This document shows, piece after piece, positions 1 through 8,374 of a stretch of DNA of 40,892 nt. Position 1 is the first letter of the stretch. Each line of letters begins with the position of its first letter. Source of the DNA: an uncultured Lewinella sp. (lineage in GTDB: Bacteria > Bacteroidota > Bacteroidia > Chitinophagales > Saprospiraceae); contig CAJXOS010000049.1 of the NCBI GenBank assembly GCA_913057725.1, forward strand, positions 1 through 40,892, given 5' to 3'. The notes under the pieces were generated by a model. That model was not told the DNA's origin and did no database searches. It saw only the letters and a program-made list of their open reading frames with translations. Position numbers and translations under genes: made by a program.

Positions 1-717
1 CCCATCAAATGCGGTGGTGCCCCTATCAAGATCACCTACCTTGCCTCTGACCACTGGCGTCGGAATGGTTTAGGCAGTCAGGTCACCAAGAAATTCGTCA
101 AAGGTGGTCCCGGCATTTTTGCCGTTAAAAAGTACGCTGATTCGTTAACCAAAGTAGCAGACCGCTACGGTGTAGATCGCGTATGGAATACAGAGTTGGT
201 AGCGTTACGTCCGGATCAAAAACAGGCCGTATTCCGCCATATGGAAACGGGTGAGGAAACAGTAGAGCAGTACGATATGATCCACGTAACTCCACCGATG
301 AGTGCCCCTGACTTTATCAAAAACAGCCCACTAGCAGCCGAAACTGGTTGGGTAGAAGTAGACAAAGAAACGACTCAACACGTTCGTTACCCCAATGTCT
401 TTTCATTAGGCGATTGTAGCAACCTCCCAACCTCTAAAACCGGAGCAGCCATCCGTAAGCAAGCGCCCACAACTGCTAACAATGTCTTGGCCTTTTTAGC
501 TAGTGAAGAACTGCCCAAGAAATATGATGGATATACCTCTTGCCCATTGGTTACCGGATATGGCAGCTTAATCCTGGCAGAATTTAACTATAACAAAGAA
601 CCCATGGAAAGCTTCCCATTTAACCAAGCCGAAGAGCGCTACAGCATGTACGCATTGAAGGCTTATGCCTTACCAAAAATGTACTGGCACGGCATGCTGC
701 GGGGAAGAGAATTTTAG
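1..717 (+). CDS. sqr: Sulfide:quinone oxidoreductase, type II (5'-truncated by window edge)
   Basis: Flavoprotein that oxidises sulfide to a persulfide or polysulfide at the membrane and passes the electrons to quinone. The reading frame is open from base 1, so the N-terminal FAD-binding part lies outside the window; 238 residues are visible. Seen directly: PIKCGGAP at the left edge, holding the first redox cysteine (codon 10-12); the GDCSNLPTSKTGAA flavin-contact motif; SCPLVTGYG with the second cysteine (codon 541-543); and a C-terminal MYWHGMLRG membrane-contact segment. Both cysteines and their surroundings match the mitochondrial SQOR-like (type II) enzymes from family knowledge. An internal ATG at 196 is not the true start. 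A strong terminator follows at 752-790, so it is transcribed separately from the pnt genes. Confidence 0.93.
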   Translation, partial: PIKCGGAPIKITYLASDHWRRNGLGSQVTKKFVKGGPGIFAVKKYADSLTKVADRYGVDRVWNTELVALRPDQKQAVFRHMETGEETVEQYDMIHVTPPMSAPDFIKNSPLAAETGWVEVDKETTQHVRYPNVFSLGDCSNLPTSKTGAAIRKQAPTTANNVLAFLASEELPKKYDGYTSCPLVTGYGSLILAEFNYNKEPMESFPFNQAEERYSMYALKAYALPKMYWHGMLRGREF

Positions 718-751
718 ATGAAATGAAATAGAATTCACCATTTTGTACTAG

Positions 752-790
752 AGGCAGAAACACCAGATGAGGCGTGTTTCTGCCTTTTTT
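752..790 (+). terminator. Rho-independent terminator after sqr
   Basis: A perfect 12-bp stem (752-763 with 774-785) encloses a 10-base loop and is followed by a run of six T. It lies 35 bases after the sqr stop and separates sqr from the transhydrogenase operon. Confidence 0.88.
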
Positions 791-848
791 CTTATTATAG
801 TAGCGAACTTTATTACACCGAGACCATTACCTATCAAACTGTTTCCTC

Positions 849-1952
849 ATGTCGGTAACTATTGGAGTTCTTAAAGAACAAAATGATCGGCGCGTTGCGC
901 TCGTGCCTAAAAGTGCAGAAAAGCTGATCGGCCGTGGCGCCCAAATTCTCCTCGAAACGGGTGCCGGACAAGAAGCCGGCTTTGCCGATGACGATTACAC
1001 TGCCGTAGGAAGTAAAACCGGTGACCGGGCTTCCGTGATTAAGCAAGCCGATGTTTTACTCTCCATTTATCCTGCTGATCGGGAAGAGCTCGGACAGTAT
1101 CCTAAAGGAAAAACATTGGTGAGTCAGTTTCGCCCTTATTTTGACAAGGAGGTAGCTGGCTTCATGCAGGAGCGTGGGGTAAATGCTTTTAGCCTGGACA
1201 TGATCCCGCGTACAACACTCGCTCAGCGGATGGATGTTCTCTCTTCCATGGCTTCCATCGCTGGTTATACTGCTGTACTGGCAGCTTCTCGAGCCTTACC
1301 ACGATTCTTCCCAATGATGATCACCGCAGCAGGTAGTATCAAACCCGCCAAGGTCTTAATACTGGGTGCAGGTGTAGCTGGACTACAAGCTATTGCTACC
1401 GCAAAGCGCCTGGGTGCACAGGTTGAAGCATTTGATGTGCGTGCCGCAGCCAAGGAAGAGGTTCAGAGTTTAGGTGCTCGTTTTGTAGAAGTGGAAGGAG
1501 CTACCGACGACACCTCCGCTGGAGGCTATGCTGTAGAGCAAACAGAGGAATACAAAAAGCGCCAAGCCGAGACCATTCAGGCACATGCCCGCCAGGCTGA
1601 TGTGATCATCACTACAGCTCAGTTGCGAGGTCGCACCGCTCCTATATTGGTAGAAGCCGCTACCGTAGAGCAAATGAAACCTGGATCAGTGATTGTCGAC
1701 TTGGCCGCCTCTACCGGAGGCAACTGCGCGCTCACACAAGACGAAAAGACAATTGTCCACAATGGCGTCACCATCATGGGCTATTCTGATCTCTCTAAGG
1801 ATATGCCACAGAACGCCAGCGAACTGTTCAGCAACAACCTGTACAACTTCCTGGAACTACTGGTGATCGATGGCAACTGGACCGTCGACATGGGCAATGA
1901 GATCATCAGCAACACCTTAATCACCCAAACCGCCACCTCCGAAGAGGAATAA
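849..1952 (+). CDS. pntAA: NAD(P) transhydrogenase subunit alpha part 1 (NAD-binding domain I)
   Basis: Soluble domain I of proton-translocating transhydrogenase, which binds NADH and gives hydride to NADP+ on domain III. 367 residues, the usual length when the alpha subunit is split as in Rhodospirillum rubrum. Visible are the N-terminal alanine dehydrogenase/PNT fold (IGVLKEQNDRRVALVPKSAE), the RPYFD and AQRMDVLSSM segments, a Rossmann dinucleotide motif GAGVAGLQAIATAKRLGA followed by AFDVR (about residues 174-198), and the GYSDL loop near the C-terminus. The ATG at 849 gives an N-terminus that matches the family with no excess. It starts a compact operon: 11 bases to pntAB, then 4 bases to pntB. 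No TAnnTTTG box was seen just upstream. Confidence 0.96.
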   Translation: MSVTIGVLKEQNDRRVALVPKSAEKLIGRGAQILLETGAGQEAGFADDDYTAVGSKTGDRASVIKQADVLLSIYPADREELGQYPKGKTLVSQFRPYFDKEVAGFMQERGVNAFSLDMIPRTTLAQRMDVLSSMASIAGYTAVLAASRALPRFFPMMITAAGSIKPAKVLILGAGVAGLQAIATAKRLGAQVEAFDVRAAAKEEVQSLGARFVEVEGATDDTSAGGYAVEQTEEYKKRQAETIQAHARQADVIITTAQLRGRTAPILVEAATVEQMKPGSVIVDLAASTGGNCALTQDEKTIVHNGVTIMGYSDLSKDMPQNASELFSNNLYNFLELLVIDGNWTVDMGNEIISNTLITQTATSEEE

Positions 1953-1963
1953 ATCTCCACACC

Positions 1964-2281
1964 ATGGTATTTGATCAGTTAATTACCTTTTTTGATGAGC
2001 ATCTCATTATGCTCTATCTGCTATTATTTACCATTATTCTGGGCTTTGAGATTATTGCAAAAGTGCCTACGGTACTGCACACTCCCCTAATGTCCGGTGC
2101 GAACGCTATTAGTGGCGTCGTAATCATTGGTGGTATCCTCCTGGTAAAGCAGGCCGCTCCTGACGACTGGTTCTTACTCGCTGGTGGCTCCTTGGCTATC
2201 GTCCTGGGGACTATCAATGTAGTTGGTGGTTTTGCGGTGACCGACCGCATGTTGGAAATGTTTAAGAAAAAGCAAAAGTAA
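1964..2281 (+). CDS. pntAB: NAD(P) transhydrogenase subunit alpha part 2 (membrane domain)
   Basis: Small membrane part of the transhydrogenase proton channel (domain IIa), 105 residues. Three hydrophobic segments are visible (about residues 13-32, 45-62 and 68-90). KVPTVLHTPLMSGANAISGVV is the family signature, here cut at 20 residues to KVPTVLHTPLMSGANAISGV. In E. coli this region is fused to PntAA; here it is a separate gene. It lies 11 bases after pntAA and 4 bases before pntB, which supports one transcript. The C-terminus ends in a short basic tail (KKKQK), probably cytoplasmic. Confidence 0.95.
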   Translation: MVFDQLITFFDEHLIMLYLLLFTIILGFEIIAKVPTVLHTPLMSGANAISGVVIIGGILLVKQAAPDDWFLLAGGSLAIVLGTINVVGGFAVTDRMLEMFKKKQK

Positions 2282-2285
2282 GACC

Positions 2286-3689
2286 ATGTTAGGAGCAGTA
2301 ATCAACTTAAGCTATTTGATCGGTGCACTGGCCTTTGTACTAGGTTTGCGCCGCCTTAGTTCTCCAGACACCGCCCGTCGTGGCAATCGCTTGGCGGCGT
2401 TCGGCATGGGACTTGCAATACTCGCCACCTTGCTCACCCCCAATGCGCAAGGCAACGGTAATATCATCTGGATTTTAGGAGCCATTGTACTGGGGGGCCT
2501 TATCGGCTGGCGAGCTGCCCGCAAGGTGGAAATGACAGCTATGCCGCAGCTGGTATCTATCTTCAATGGTTTTGGTGGTGCTTGTGCCGTTGTACTGGCC
2601 GGCCTGGAATTGGAGCGAGTAGCTAGCGGTATGCAGCAAGCTACAACCAATGAGATGGTCATACTATTGCTAACCCTCTTCATTGGTGGAGTTGCCTTTA
2701 CGGGTAGTATTCTGGCCTATCTCAAGTTGGACGGCAAAGTATGGGACGAGAAAATCACTCTGCCTCAGCACAGCCTGATTAATGGAATCTTCTTGCTTGG
2801 CCTATTGGCTTTCATGATCTTCTTGTGCTGGCAGTCCGCCTCTCTAACAGTAGTTGTGCTGATCATCTTTACCGTCTTAACGCTGATCTATGGCTTATCC
2901 TTTGTAGCGCCGATTGGTGGTGCAGATATGCCGGTGGTTATTTCTCTGCTCAACTCCTTCACTGGCCTCTCCGCAGCCGCGGCAGGTTTGATCTACAACA
3001 ACCAGATCATGTTGGTGGGTGGTATCCTCGTCGGTGCCTCCGGAACGATCCTGACCGTGCTCATGTGCCAAGCTATGAATCGTTCGCTCATGAACGTTTT
3101 GATTGGAGGTTTCTCAGCTAGTGGTGGAGGTAGTAAAGCGAGTACAGATGGCGACCAAACAGTGGTTGAGGTTGGCTTAGCCGACTTGGCTATCCAGTTG
3201 TATTACTGCGACAAAGTAATGATGGTGCCAGGCTATGGATTAGCTGTGGCTCAAGCCCAAAAAGCTTGTAAAGAACTAGATGAACTTTTGGAAGCCAACC
3301 AGGTGGAGGTCAAGTACGCCATTCACCCCGTAGCGGGTCGTATGCCTGGGCATATGAACGTGCTCCTGGCAGAAGTAGATATTCCTTATTCTAAGCTGCT
3401 AGACCTAGAAGAAGCCAATGCCGAACTCAAAGATACCGACGTGGTAATCGTCGTAGGAGCAAACGACGTAGTTAACCCTTCCGCAGAGGATGATCCGGGA
3501 AGCTCAATCTACGGTATGCCGGTATTACAGGTATGGAACGCGAAGCAGGTAATTGTGCTGAAGCGGAGTATGCGCCCTGGTTATGCTGGAATTCAAAATC
3601 CACTGTTCTTCCACGAGAAGACTAAAATGCTATTCGGCGATGCAAAAGATTCTCTCACTAAACTCGTAGGAGAGGTAAAGAATCAATAA
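2286..3689 (+). CDS. pntB: NAD(P) transhydrogenase subunit beta
   Basis: Membrane domain IIb plus soluble NADP(H)-binding domain III; couples proton re-entry to NADPH formation. 467 residues, normal for PntB. About nine hydrophobic segments fill residues 1-265, with SIFNGFGGACA and the GGADMPVVISLLNSFTGLSA stretch typical of the channel. Domain III follows with GYGLAVAQAQ, HPVAGRMPGHMNVLLAEV, GANDVVNP and the RSMRPGYAG NADP-binding loop. Last gene of the pnt operon. Its stop is only 4 bases from the stop of a convergent minus-strand gene, with no hairpin between them, so the two transcripts probably overlap. Confidence 0.96.
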   Translation: MLGAVINLSYLIGALAFVLGLRRLSSPDTARRGNRLAAFGMGLAILATLLTPNAQGNGNIIWILGAIVLGGLIGWRAARKVEMTAMPQLVSIFNGFGGACAVVLAGLELERVASGMQQATTNEMVILLLTLFIGGVAFTGSILAYLKLDGKVWDEKITLPQHSLINGIFLLGLLAFMIFLCWQSASLTVVVLIIFTVLTLIYGLSFVAPIGGADMPVVISLLNSFTGLSAAAAGLIYNNQIMLVGGILVGASGTILTVLMCQAMNRSLMNVLIGGFSASGGGSKASTDGDQTVVEVGLADLAIQLYYCDKVMMVPGYGLAVAQAQKACKELDELLEANQVEVKYAIHPVAGRMPGHMNVLLAEVDIPYSKLLDLEEANAELKDTDVVIVVGANDVVNPSAEDDPGSSIYGMPVLQVWNAKQVIVLKRSMRPGYAGIQNPLFFHEKTKMLFGDAKDSLTKLVGEVKNQ

Positions 3690-3693
3690 TACA

Positions 3694-4137
3694 TTACAAG
3701 ACTGGCTCGGGCACCGCTTGTAGATCACCATCTACCCATTGCTGTCGTGCCCTTTTAGAAAACAGTACTTCTTTGGTGTAAAAGCTAAAGGGGCTGGTTT
3801 TGGCTGCAGCCTCTGTAAGCAAAAAGGCATCACAGGCTTGCTGGGCATTCTTGTAACTCCCCCTTTTTAAGAAAGCCCTACTGATTCGCATCCAATACAC
3901 TGTAAGTGTCTCATGATAACCACTCTCATCAGTATTGGGTGTACCTACAGCTTCATTGTAAGCAGTTATCCCCGTCCGTACCTGCTGCAATGCTTCCGAA
4001 TAAGGGTAGTGCCAATTGTACCAAAACGCAACCTGGATATGTGCAACGTGTGTCCACAATACCTTGGGGAGTTCACGAGCTTGGAATTGGGCTACGAGCA
4101 CCTCTAGCTTTATTGGGTCCGATCCGTTTTGACTCAT
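3694..4137 (-). CDS. Uncharacterised alpha-helical protein
   Basis: 147 residues, no signal peptide or membrane segment, so probably cytoplasmic. The sequence is helical with conserved-looking aromatic/histidine motifs: WTHVAHIQVAFWYNWHYPYS (about residues 28-47) and YHETLTVYWMRISRAF (about 74-89). Paired W-x-H...H and YHET-x-T motifs occur in a family of short bacterial proteins of unknown function that I recall only loosely; no function is assigned. The ATG at 4137 gives a natural start. Convergent with pntB; the neighbour upstream is the divergent T9SS propeller gene. Confidence 0.75.
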   Translation of the reverse strand: MSQNGSDPIKLEVLVAQFQARELPKVLWTHVAHIQVAFWYNWHYPYSEALQQVRTGITAYNEAVGTPNTDESGYHETLTVYWMRISRAFLKRGSYKNAQQACDAFLLTEAAAKTSPFSFYTKEVLFSKRARQQWVDGDLQAVPEPVL

Positions 4138-4223
4138 TGGTGATATTGATTTGGTTACTCCACTGCAAACAAGGGGATAACATTTGAAGAAGGCCGGAAA
4201 TTCCGTTAAATTCCTGAAAGATT

Positions 4224-4238
4224 AACCTTTATAAGGTT
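4224..4238. repeat. Short inverted repeat between divergent genes
   Basis: Perfect 6-bp arms (4224-4229 and 4233-4238) with a 3-base centre, 39 bases before the ATG of the propeller gene. It could be an operator or a small hairpin in the leader. No exact TAnnTTTG box is present nearby. Confidence 0.3.
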
Positions 4239-4276
4239 GTATTTGACTGTTGTAAATCACTAAAAAGAACTTAAGC

Positions 4277-5467
4277 ATGAAATCACCGACACTTCGGCGA
4301 CCACCGTCGCCTGGCTTTGCTGTATCTACTAAGCAGCTATCTAAATTTCTTTCTTCTCTTTGTTTCTTACTCCTTCTGGCAGCCTCGACCGCAGGCGCGC
4401 AAGAAATCGAAATCTACGTTAGTGATGCTGGCGGATTTAACTCTCCAAACCCGCCTTGGCAAATACTGAAGTTTGATGAAAGTGGCGCCAACGCAGAAGT
4501 CTTCATCAATACTAACCTAGGTTGGCCACAAGACATCCTCTTTCTGGAGGATCAAGGAGTCGTTCTTATTTCAAACCTCAACACAGGAGTCATTAACAAA
4601 CACGACGCGGAAACGGGCGATTACATCAGTGCGTTCGCAGGGGGTATTGGAGGCCCTACTCGAATGAAGATTGGAGCGGATAACCTCCTCTATGTATTGC
4701 AGTGGAGTGGCAACGGAACCGTCCGACGCTATCAACTCGACGGCACTTACCTCGGAGAATTTACCTCCGTAGGTGTAAATCAAAGTATCGGGCTGGATTG
4801 GGACAGTGATGGAAACCTGTATGTGTCCTCATATAATGGAAGGACTGTCCGCAAGTTTGACACCAATGGTAACGACCTCGGGCTATTCATCAGTAGCAAC
4901 CTTTCCGGACCAACCAATATCTGGTTCGATGACAATGGCGACTTGCTCGTATTGGATTACAATGGAACTGCTGCTAAGCGTTTTAACAGCGACGGAAATT
5001 TCCTCAGCAACTTTGTCACTGGCCTCGGCAATGCCGAAGGGGTAGCATATTTGCCCAATGGTAATATCCTAATCGGCAATGGAGGCAATAGTGCCGTCAA
5101 AATGTATGATGGAAATGGGTCGTACCTATCTGATCTCATCAGCAGCGGAGCTGGAAACCTGTCCACCCCAAACGCTGTAATTGTACGAGATCGTACTGCG
5201 GTAAACACGGATGACTTCGCGACGGAAGAGAGGGTGCGTTTCTACCCTACTGTAGGTCGCAACTTTTATCTAGAAACGGAAAACCTTACTGATATTGAGC
5301 AGATCAACATCTATGATAGTAGCGGGCAATTGATAAGCCGTCTCGAATCAGCTCAAAGCTCACCAGTTTGGGATGCAACATTGGTACCAGAAGGTGTTTA
5401 CTTCTTAGAAGTGAATTGGTCGAATGGCCAGCAGTACACGGCTAAATTGATTGTTCAGGATCAATAA
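4277..5467 (+). CDS. Secreted NHL/SMP-30-like beta-propeller with T9SS type A sorting domain
   Basis: 396 residues. A long positively charged N-region precedes a hydrophobic core FLSSLCFLLLLAASTAGAQ, giving a signal peptide with likely cleavage near residue 41. Residues about 45-305 hold repeated motifs of about 40 residues (for example LDWDSDGNLYVSSYNGRTV, IWFDDNGDLLVLDYNGTA, VAYLPNGNILIGNGGNSA), the pattern of an NHL or SMP-30 type propeller. The last 85 residues (FYPTVGRNF, IYDSSGQLI, PEGVYFLEVNW, YTAKLIVQDQ) form a T9SS type A sorting domain, so the protein should cross the outer membrane and be anchored or released at the surface. The ligand is unknown. Its stop is 2 bases from the convergent gene. 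Confidence 0.85.
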   Translation: MKSPTLRRPPSPGFAVSTKQLSKFLSSLCFLLLLAASTAGAQEIEIYVSDAGGFNSPNPPWQILKFDESGANAEVFINTNLGWPQDILFLEDQGVVLISNLNTGVINKHDAETGDYISAFAGGIGGPTRMKIGADNLLYVLQWSGNGTVRRYQLDGTYLGEFTSVGVNQSIGLDWDSDGNLYVSSYNGRTVRKFDTNGNDLGLFISSNLSGPTNIWFDDNGDLLVLDYNGTAAKRFNSDGNFLSNFVTGLGNAEGVAYLPNGNILIGNGGNSAVKMYDGNGSYLSDLISSGAGNLSTPNAVIVRDRTAVNTDDFATEERVRFYPTVGRNFYLETENLTDIEQINIYDSSGQLISRLESAQSSPVWDATLVPEGVYFLEVNWSNGQQYTAKLIVQDQ

Positions 5468-5469
5468 TC

Positions 5470-5853
5470 CTAACAAGCAACATCCCCTTCTTTGGGGTGT
5501 GGAAACAGGTCGCTCTCATCCTCGTGGGGGCGATCTGTCAAGCATTTGAAGTCCTTTTCGATGAGGATACTTAGCGACTCTCCGTCGGGAAGTTCATTGT
5601 TGGCACGTAGGCTTATCGTATTACTATCAGCCCAGTCTTGCACCATTGAACTTGGTAGCAGAACGAGTATTTCTTGGCCTGTCAGGGTAGCCTCGACAGC
5701 TGTCAGTTCCGCCCTACCTTCCAGGCTATATTGCAAGACCGCTCCTCCTGGGAAATGAGTATGAGCCTCTACCCTACCCTGTTCTGCCAGGGTACGAACC
5801 TCACTTTGAGAAAGTCTTAATCGTAGAGAATTATCAAGAATGCGCAACTTCAT
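5470..5853 (-). CDS. Small DUF7009-like protein downstream of ArsR regulator
   Basis: 127 residues from the ATG at 5853; an in-frame TTG at 5859 would add two residues but is less likely. No export signal. The start MKLRILDNSLRLRLSQSEV and the beta-rich middle resemble a small Bacteroidota family I recall as DUF7009; that name should be treated as tentative. The C-terminus carries a DRPHEDESDLFPHP segment and a terminal cysteine (GDVAC). The gene begins 9 bases after the ArsR stop, so it is co-transcribed with the regulator and may serve the same stress response. Function unknown. Confidence 0.75.
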   Translation of the reverse strand: MKLRILDNSLRLRLSQSEVRTLAEQGRVEAHTHFPGGAVLQYSLEGRAELTAVEATLTGQEILVLLPSSMVQDWADSNTISLRANNELPDGESLSILIEKDFKCLTDRPHEDESDLFPHPKEGDVAC

Positions 5854-5862
5854 AAGCAATCA

Positions 5863-6180
5863 CTACATGTTGCACTGGCAGTTCTCCAAACACTCGATGA
5901 TGAGTGATACATCGCGCTCCTTCAAGGAGTATAGCATGCTACGTCCGTCACGGCGAGAGGCCAAAATACCTTTCAGCTTCATGTTCTGAAGGTGGTGAGA
6001 AGTCAGTGATTGCTCACTACCAAGCATGGTGCAAATCTGCGATACAGACAGCTCCGGATGCTGCTCCAAAATATGGACAATGGCCAAGCGTAACGGGTGT
6101 GCTACTACCTTTAGGATAAAAGCAATACGCTCCAGCTTTTCCGCCTCCTCTTGATTTAAAATATTTGCTTCGACTGCCAT
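5863..6180 (-). CDS. ArsR-family winged-helix transcriptional regulator
   Basis: 105 residues, standard length for ArsR/SmtB repressors, which bind DNA as dimers and release it when an inducer binds. Visible are HPLRLAIVHILEQH (helix 2), the recognition region QSLTSHHLQNMKLKGIL (about residues 58-74) and the wing RRDGRSMLYSL. The classical alpha-3 metal site ELCVCDL is replaced by ELSVSQI, so this is not an arsenite/cadmium sensor of the usual kind. Instead the C-terminus has three close cysteines, C97, C101 and C103 (ECLENCQCNM), a possible thiol or metal sensor. An interrupted palindrome lies 12-29 bases upstream of the start, fitting autoregulation. The ligand cannot be named. Confidence 0.92.
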   Translation of the reverse strand: MAVEANILNQEEAEKLERIAFILKVVAHPLRLAIVHILEQHPELSVSQICTMLGSEQSLTSHHLQNMKLKGILASRRDGRSMLYSLKERDVSLIIECLENCQCNM

Positions 6181-6191
6181 ATTTGTAAATA

Positions 6192-6209
6192 TATGATAAT
6201 ATTTTCATA
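6192..6209. promoter_or_regulatory. Candidate ArsR operator (interrupted palindrome)
   Basis: The 18 bases TATGATAATATTTTCATA read the same on both strands except at one symmetric pair of positions. The site is 12 bases upstream of the arsR ATG and overlaps TATATTTA (7 of 8 to the -7 box TAnnTTTG) on the minus strand. Size, AT content and position fit an autoregulatory ArsR site. Confidence 0.5.
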
Positions 6210-6245
6210 ACACGAAGCCACGAAAAATGGTTGGATTGCCCTTGA

Positions 6246-8351
6246 TTATTTCTCGTCAATCCGAACTGGAACACCACTAAAAGCGAGGTTTCCGCTGAGT
6301 TTATCAACTGCATTTGCTGGCATCAGATCATTGATACTTACCCCTGCATGTGCGCCCGCTACTTCTAGTTGTACACCCTCGCGGGCATGCCCCCATCCGT
6401 GTGGTATACTAACCGTTCCCGGCATAATTTCAGCAGACACTTCTGCTGGCAATTGCACACTCCCTACCGGGGATGAAAGTTGTACTTTATCACCAGACTG
6501 AATGGAATGACGATGAGCATCATCTGGATGAATAAGTAGCGTACAGCGATCTCCTCCCTTCACCAATCGCTTACTATTGTGCATCCACGAGTTATTACTG
6601 CGCAATTGACGCCGACCAATGAGGCGCAAAGGAAAATCAGTAGTCTCCGCCACAGTGGCATCTAATTTAGCGCGCAGGCGATCTAGATCTTCTACCAAAG
6701 CAGTTGGTGCCAAATCAATTTTCTTGTCCTCAGTCGCTAAGCGATCGGGGAACACAGATTCTAGCGGGCCCAAATCTACCCCACTTGGGTTTTTCTGAAG
6801 TTGCTCCAAACTAAGACCAGTATCGCTATACTGACCTGACCGTAACCCCATATCTATCATTTGTCCTGGAGTCAGATTGGGAACAGCCGCACCATCTGGG
6901 ACAAAGCGACGAGTCAGCTCTTGTAGAATCTCGTAATCGTGTCGTTGCTCTTCTGTTTTATCGAAGCACGGCTCCGAATAACGAGCTGTGTTCCTGATCG
7001 CCAGAGAATGGAAAGCGATATCATAATTACTTGTCTCCAAGCCCGAGGTAGGTGGTAGGATGATATCCGCGAAGCGAGTCGTTTCATTAATGTATATATC
7101 GATCGACACCATGAAGTCAAGATCTTCTAAAGCTTCTTCCAAGGCTTGGCCATCAGCAGTGGAAAGGACCGGGTTTCCGGCTACGGTAAGGAAGGCTTTG
7201 ATTTGCCCCTCCCCTGGCGTCTTCATTTCTTCAATCATAGCCGCTACTGGTAGTTCGCCAAACCGCTCAGGGTATCCACTCACGCGGCTCGCCCAGCGAT
7301 TGATTCTTCCAGCCCGCTTAGGCATGATGGTGAAGTTAACGGCCGGACTCGCGAACATGGCTCCGCCAGCCTCGTCAAAATTGCCACTTAGGATATTGAT
7401 CAGGTTGATTAACCAGTTGCACAGCCCTCCAAAAGCTTGCGTAGAGACGCCCATCCGCCCGTAGCAGGCTGCTTTTTCTGCTGCACAAAACTCATGCGTC
7501 AAGGTGCGAATAGTATCTGCTGACACACCGCAAAATGAAGCAACGCTTTCGGGCGTATAAGCCTTTACTGCTTCGCGTACTTGATCCAGATGTTTTACCA
7601 TATCCGATAGGCGCCCCAGCTGCACAAGATTATCTGCAAACATAACCTGAACCATTGCTAGCAAAAGGGCTGCATCAGTGCCAGGTTTGATAAAATGATG
7701 CTCACTGGCTTTCTGAGCCGTCTCACTCTTTCGAGGATCAATGACGACCACCTTCCCCCGTTCCTGAATAGCTCGCATTCGCTTGGCAAAATCCGGAGCA
7801 GTCATAATGCTACCATTCGACACCATAGGATTTGCTCCAAAGACTAGTAGGTAATCGGTACGATCAATATCTGGAACGGGCAAGTGAAAGTGATGCCCAA
7901 ACATCCAATATGCGATAAGATGGTGAGGCAATTGATCGGCGGATGTTGCAGAATACAGGTTTGGGCTACGCAGGGCCTTCAGTAGGGGCGGTAAAAAAAG
8001 CGACGAGCCAACATTGTGGACATTGGGGTTGCCCAGGTACATGCCTACCGCAGCTTTACCGTACTGTTCTTGAACTCCACTCAATTTCTTAGCCACCTCA
8101 TCATAAGCCTCCTGCCAGCTGATTTCCTCCCATCCGTTTTCTGTTCGTCGCACTGGCTTGCGCAAACGATCAGGGTCGTTATAAAGATCTTGCAATGCAA
8201 TAGCCTTTGGGCAAATATGCCCACGACTTAAGGGGTCAGCCTTATCACCACGAATAGATTGGATCTCATCGTTTTCGTCGATTTCAATCACTAATCCGCA
8301 GATAGCTTCGCAAAGATTACAGGCACGATAATGAGTACGAGAAGCAGACAT
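6246..8351 (-). CDS. Molybdopterin-dependent oxidoreductase (DMSO reductase superfamily)
   Basis: 701 residues, cytoplasmic (no Tat signal). The N-terminal [4Fe-4S] site is complete: C11, C14, C18 and C47 (CNLCEAIC...HICPK). The rest has the bis-MGD enzyme layout: LVFGANPMVSNGS, VVIDPRKSETA, HHFIKPGTDAALLLAM, YGRMGVSTQAFGG, ILPPTSGLETSNYDIAFHS, and a C-terminal molydopterin-binding barrel (NNSWMHNSKRLVKG, LLIHPDDAHRHSIQSGDKV, IPHGWGH). At the position where formate dehydrogenase or Nap has Cys or Sec, the sequence reads LYSATSADQLPHH (residues 132-144), so the molybdenum ligand is not Cys/Sec. Relatives with ADQ/VDQ in this place occur in many aerobes with unknown substrate. No iron-sulfur or membrane partner subunit is adjacent. 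The arsR gene follows after 65 bases on the same strand. Confidence 0.9.
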   Translation of the reverse strand: MSASRTHYRACNLCEAICGLVIEIDENDEIQSIRGDKADPLSRGHICPKAIALQDLYNDPDRLRKPVRRTENGWEEISWQEAYDEVAKKLSGVQEQYGKAAVGMYLGNPNVHNVGSSLFLPPLLKALRSPNLYSATSADQLPHHLIAYWMFGHHFHLPVPDIDRTDYLLVFGANPMVSNGSIMTAPDFAKRMRAIQERGKVVVIDPRKSETAQKASEHHFIKPGTDAALLLAMVQVMFADNLVQLGRLSDMVKHLDQVREAVKAYTPESVASFCGVSADTIRTLTHEFCAAEKAACYGRMGVSTQAFGGLCNWLINLINILSGNFDEAGGAMFASPAVNFTIMPKRAGRINRWASRVSGYPERFGELPVAAMIEEMKTPGEGQIKAFLTVAGNPVLSTADGQALEEALEDLDFMVSIDIYINETTRFADIILPPTSGLETSNYDIAFHSLAIRNTARYSEPCFDKTEEQRHDYEILQELTRRFVPDGAAVPNLTPGQMIDMGLRSGQYSDTGLSLEQLQKNPSGVDLGPLESVFPDRLATEDKKIDLAPTALVEDLDRLRAKLDATVAETTDFPLRLIGRRQLRSNNSWMHNSKRLVKGGDRCTLLIHPDDAHRHSIQSGDKVQLSSPVGSVQLPAEVSAEIMPGTVSIPHGWGHAREGVQLEVAGAHAGVSINDLMPANAVDKLSGNLAFSGVPVRIDEK

Positions 8352-8374
8352 AGATAGTAGAATTGAGCTGAGTG

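Noticed and set aside
834..1046. 70-residue minus-strand ORF over the pntAA start
   Set aside because: Antisense to a well-conserved gene; no promoter or family.
2825..3121. 98-residue plus-strand ORF inside pntB
   Set aside because: Out-of-frame shadow; PntB sequence is intact through this region, so there is no frameshift.
5481..5499. CCCC/GGGG hairpin at the 3' end of the DUF7009-like gene as a terminator
   Set aside because: Only four base pairs and no T run on either side.
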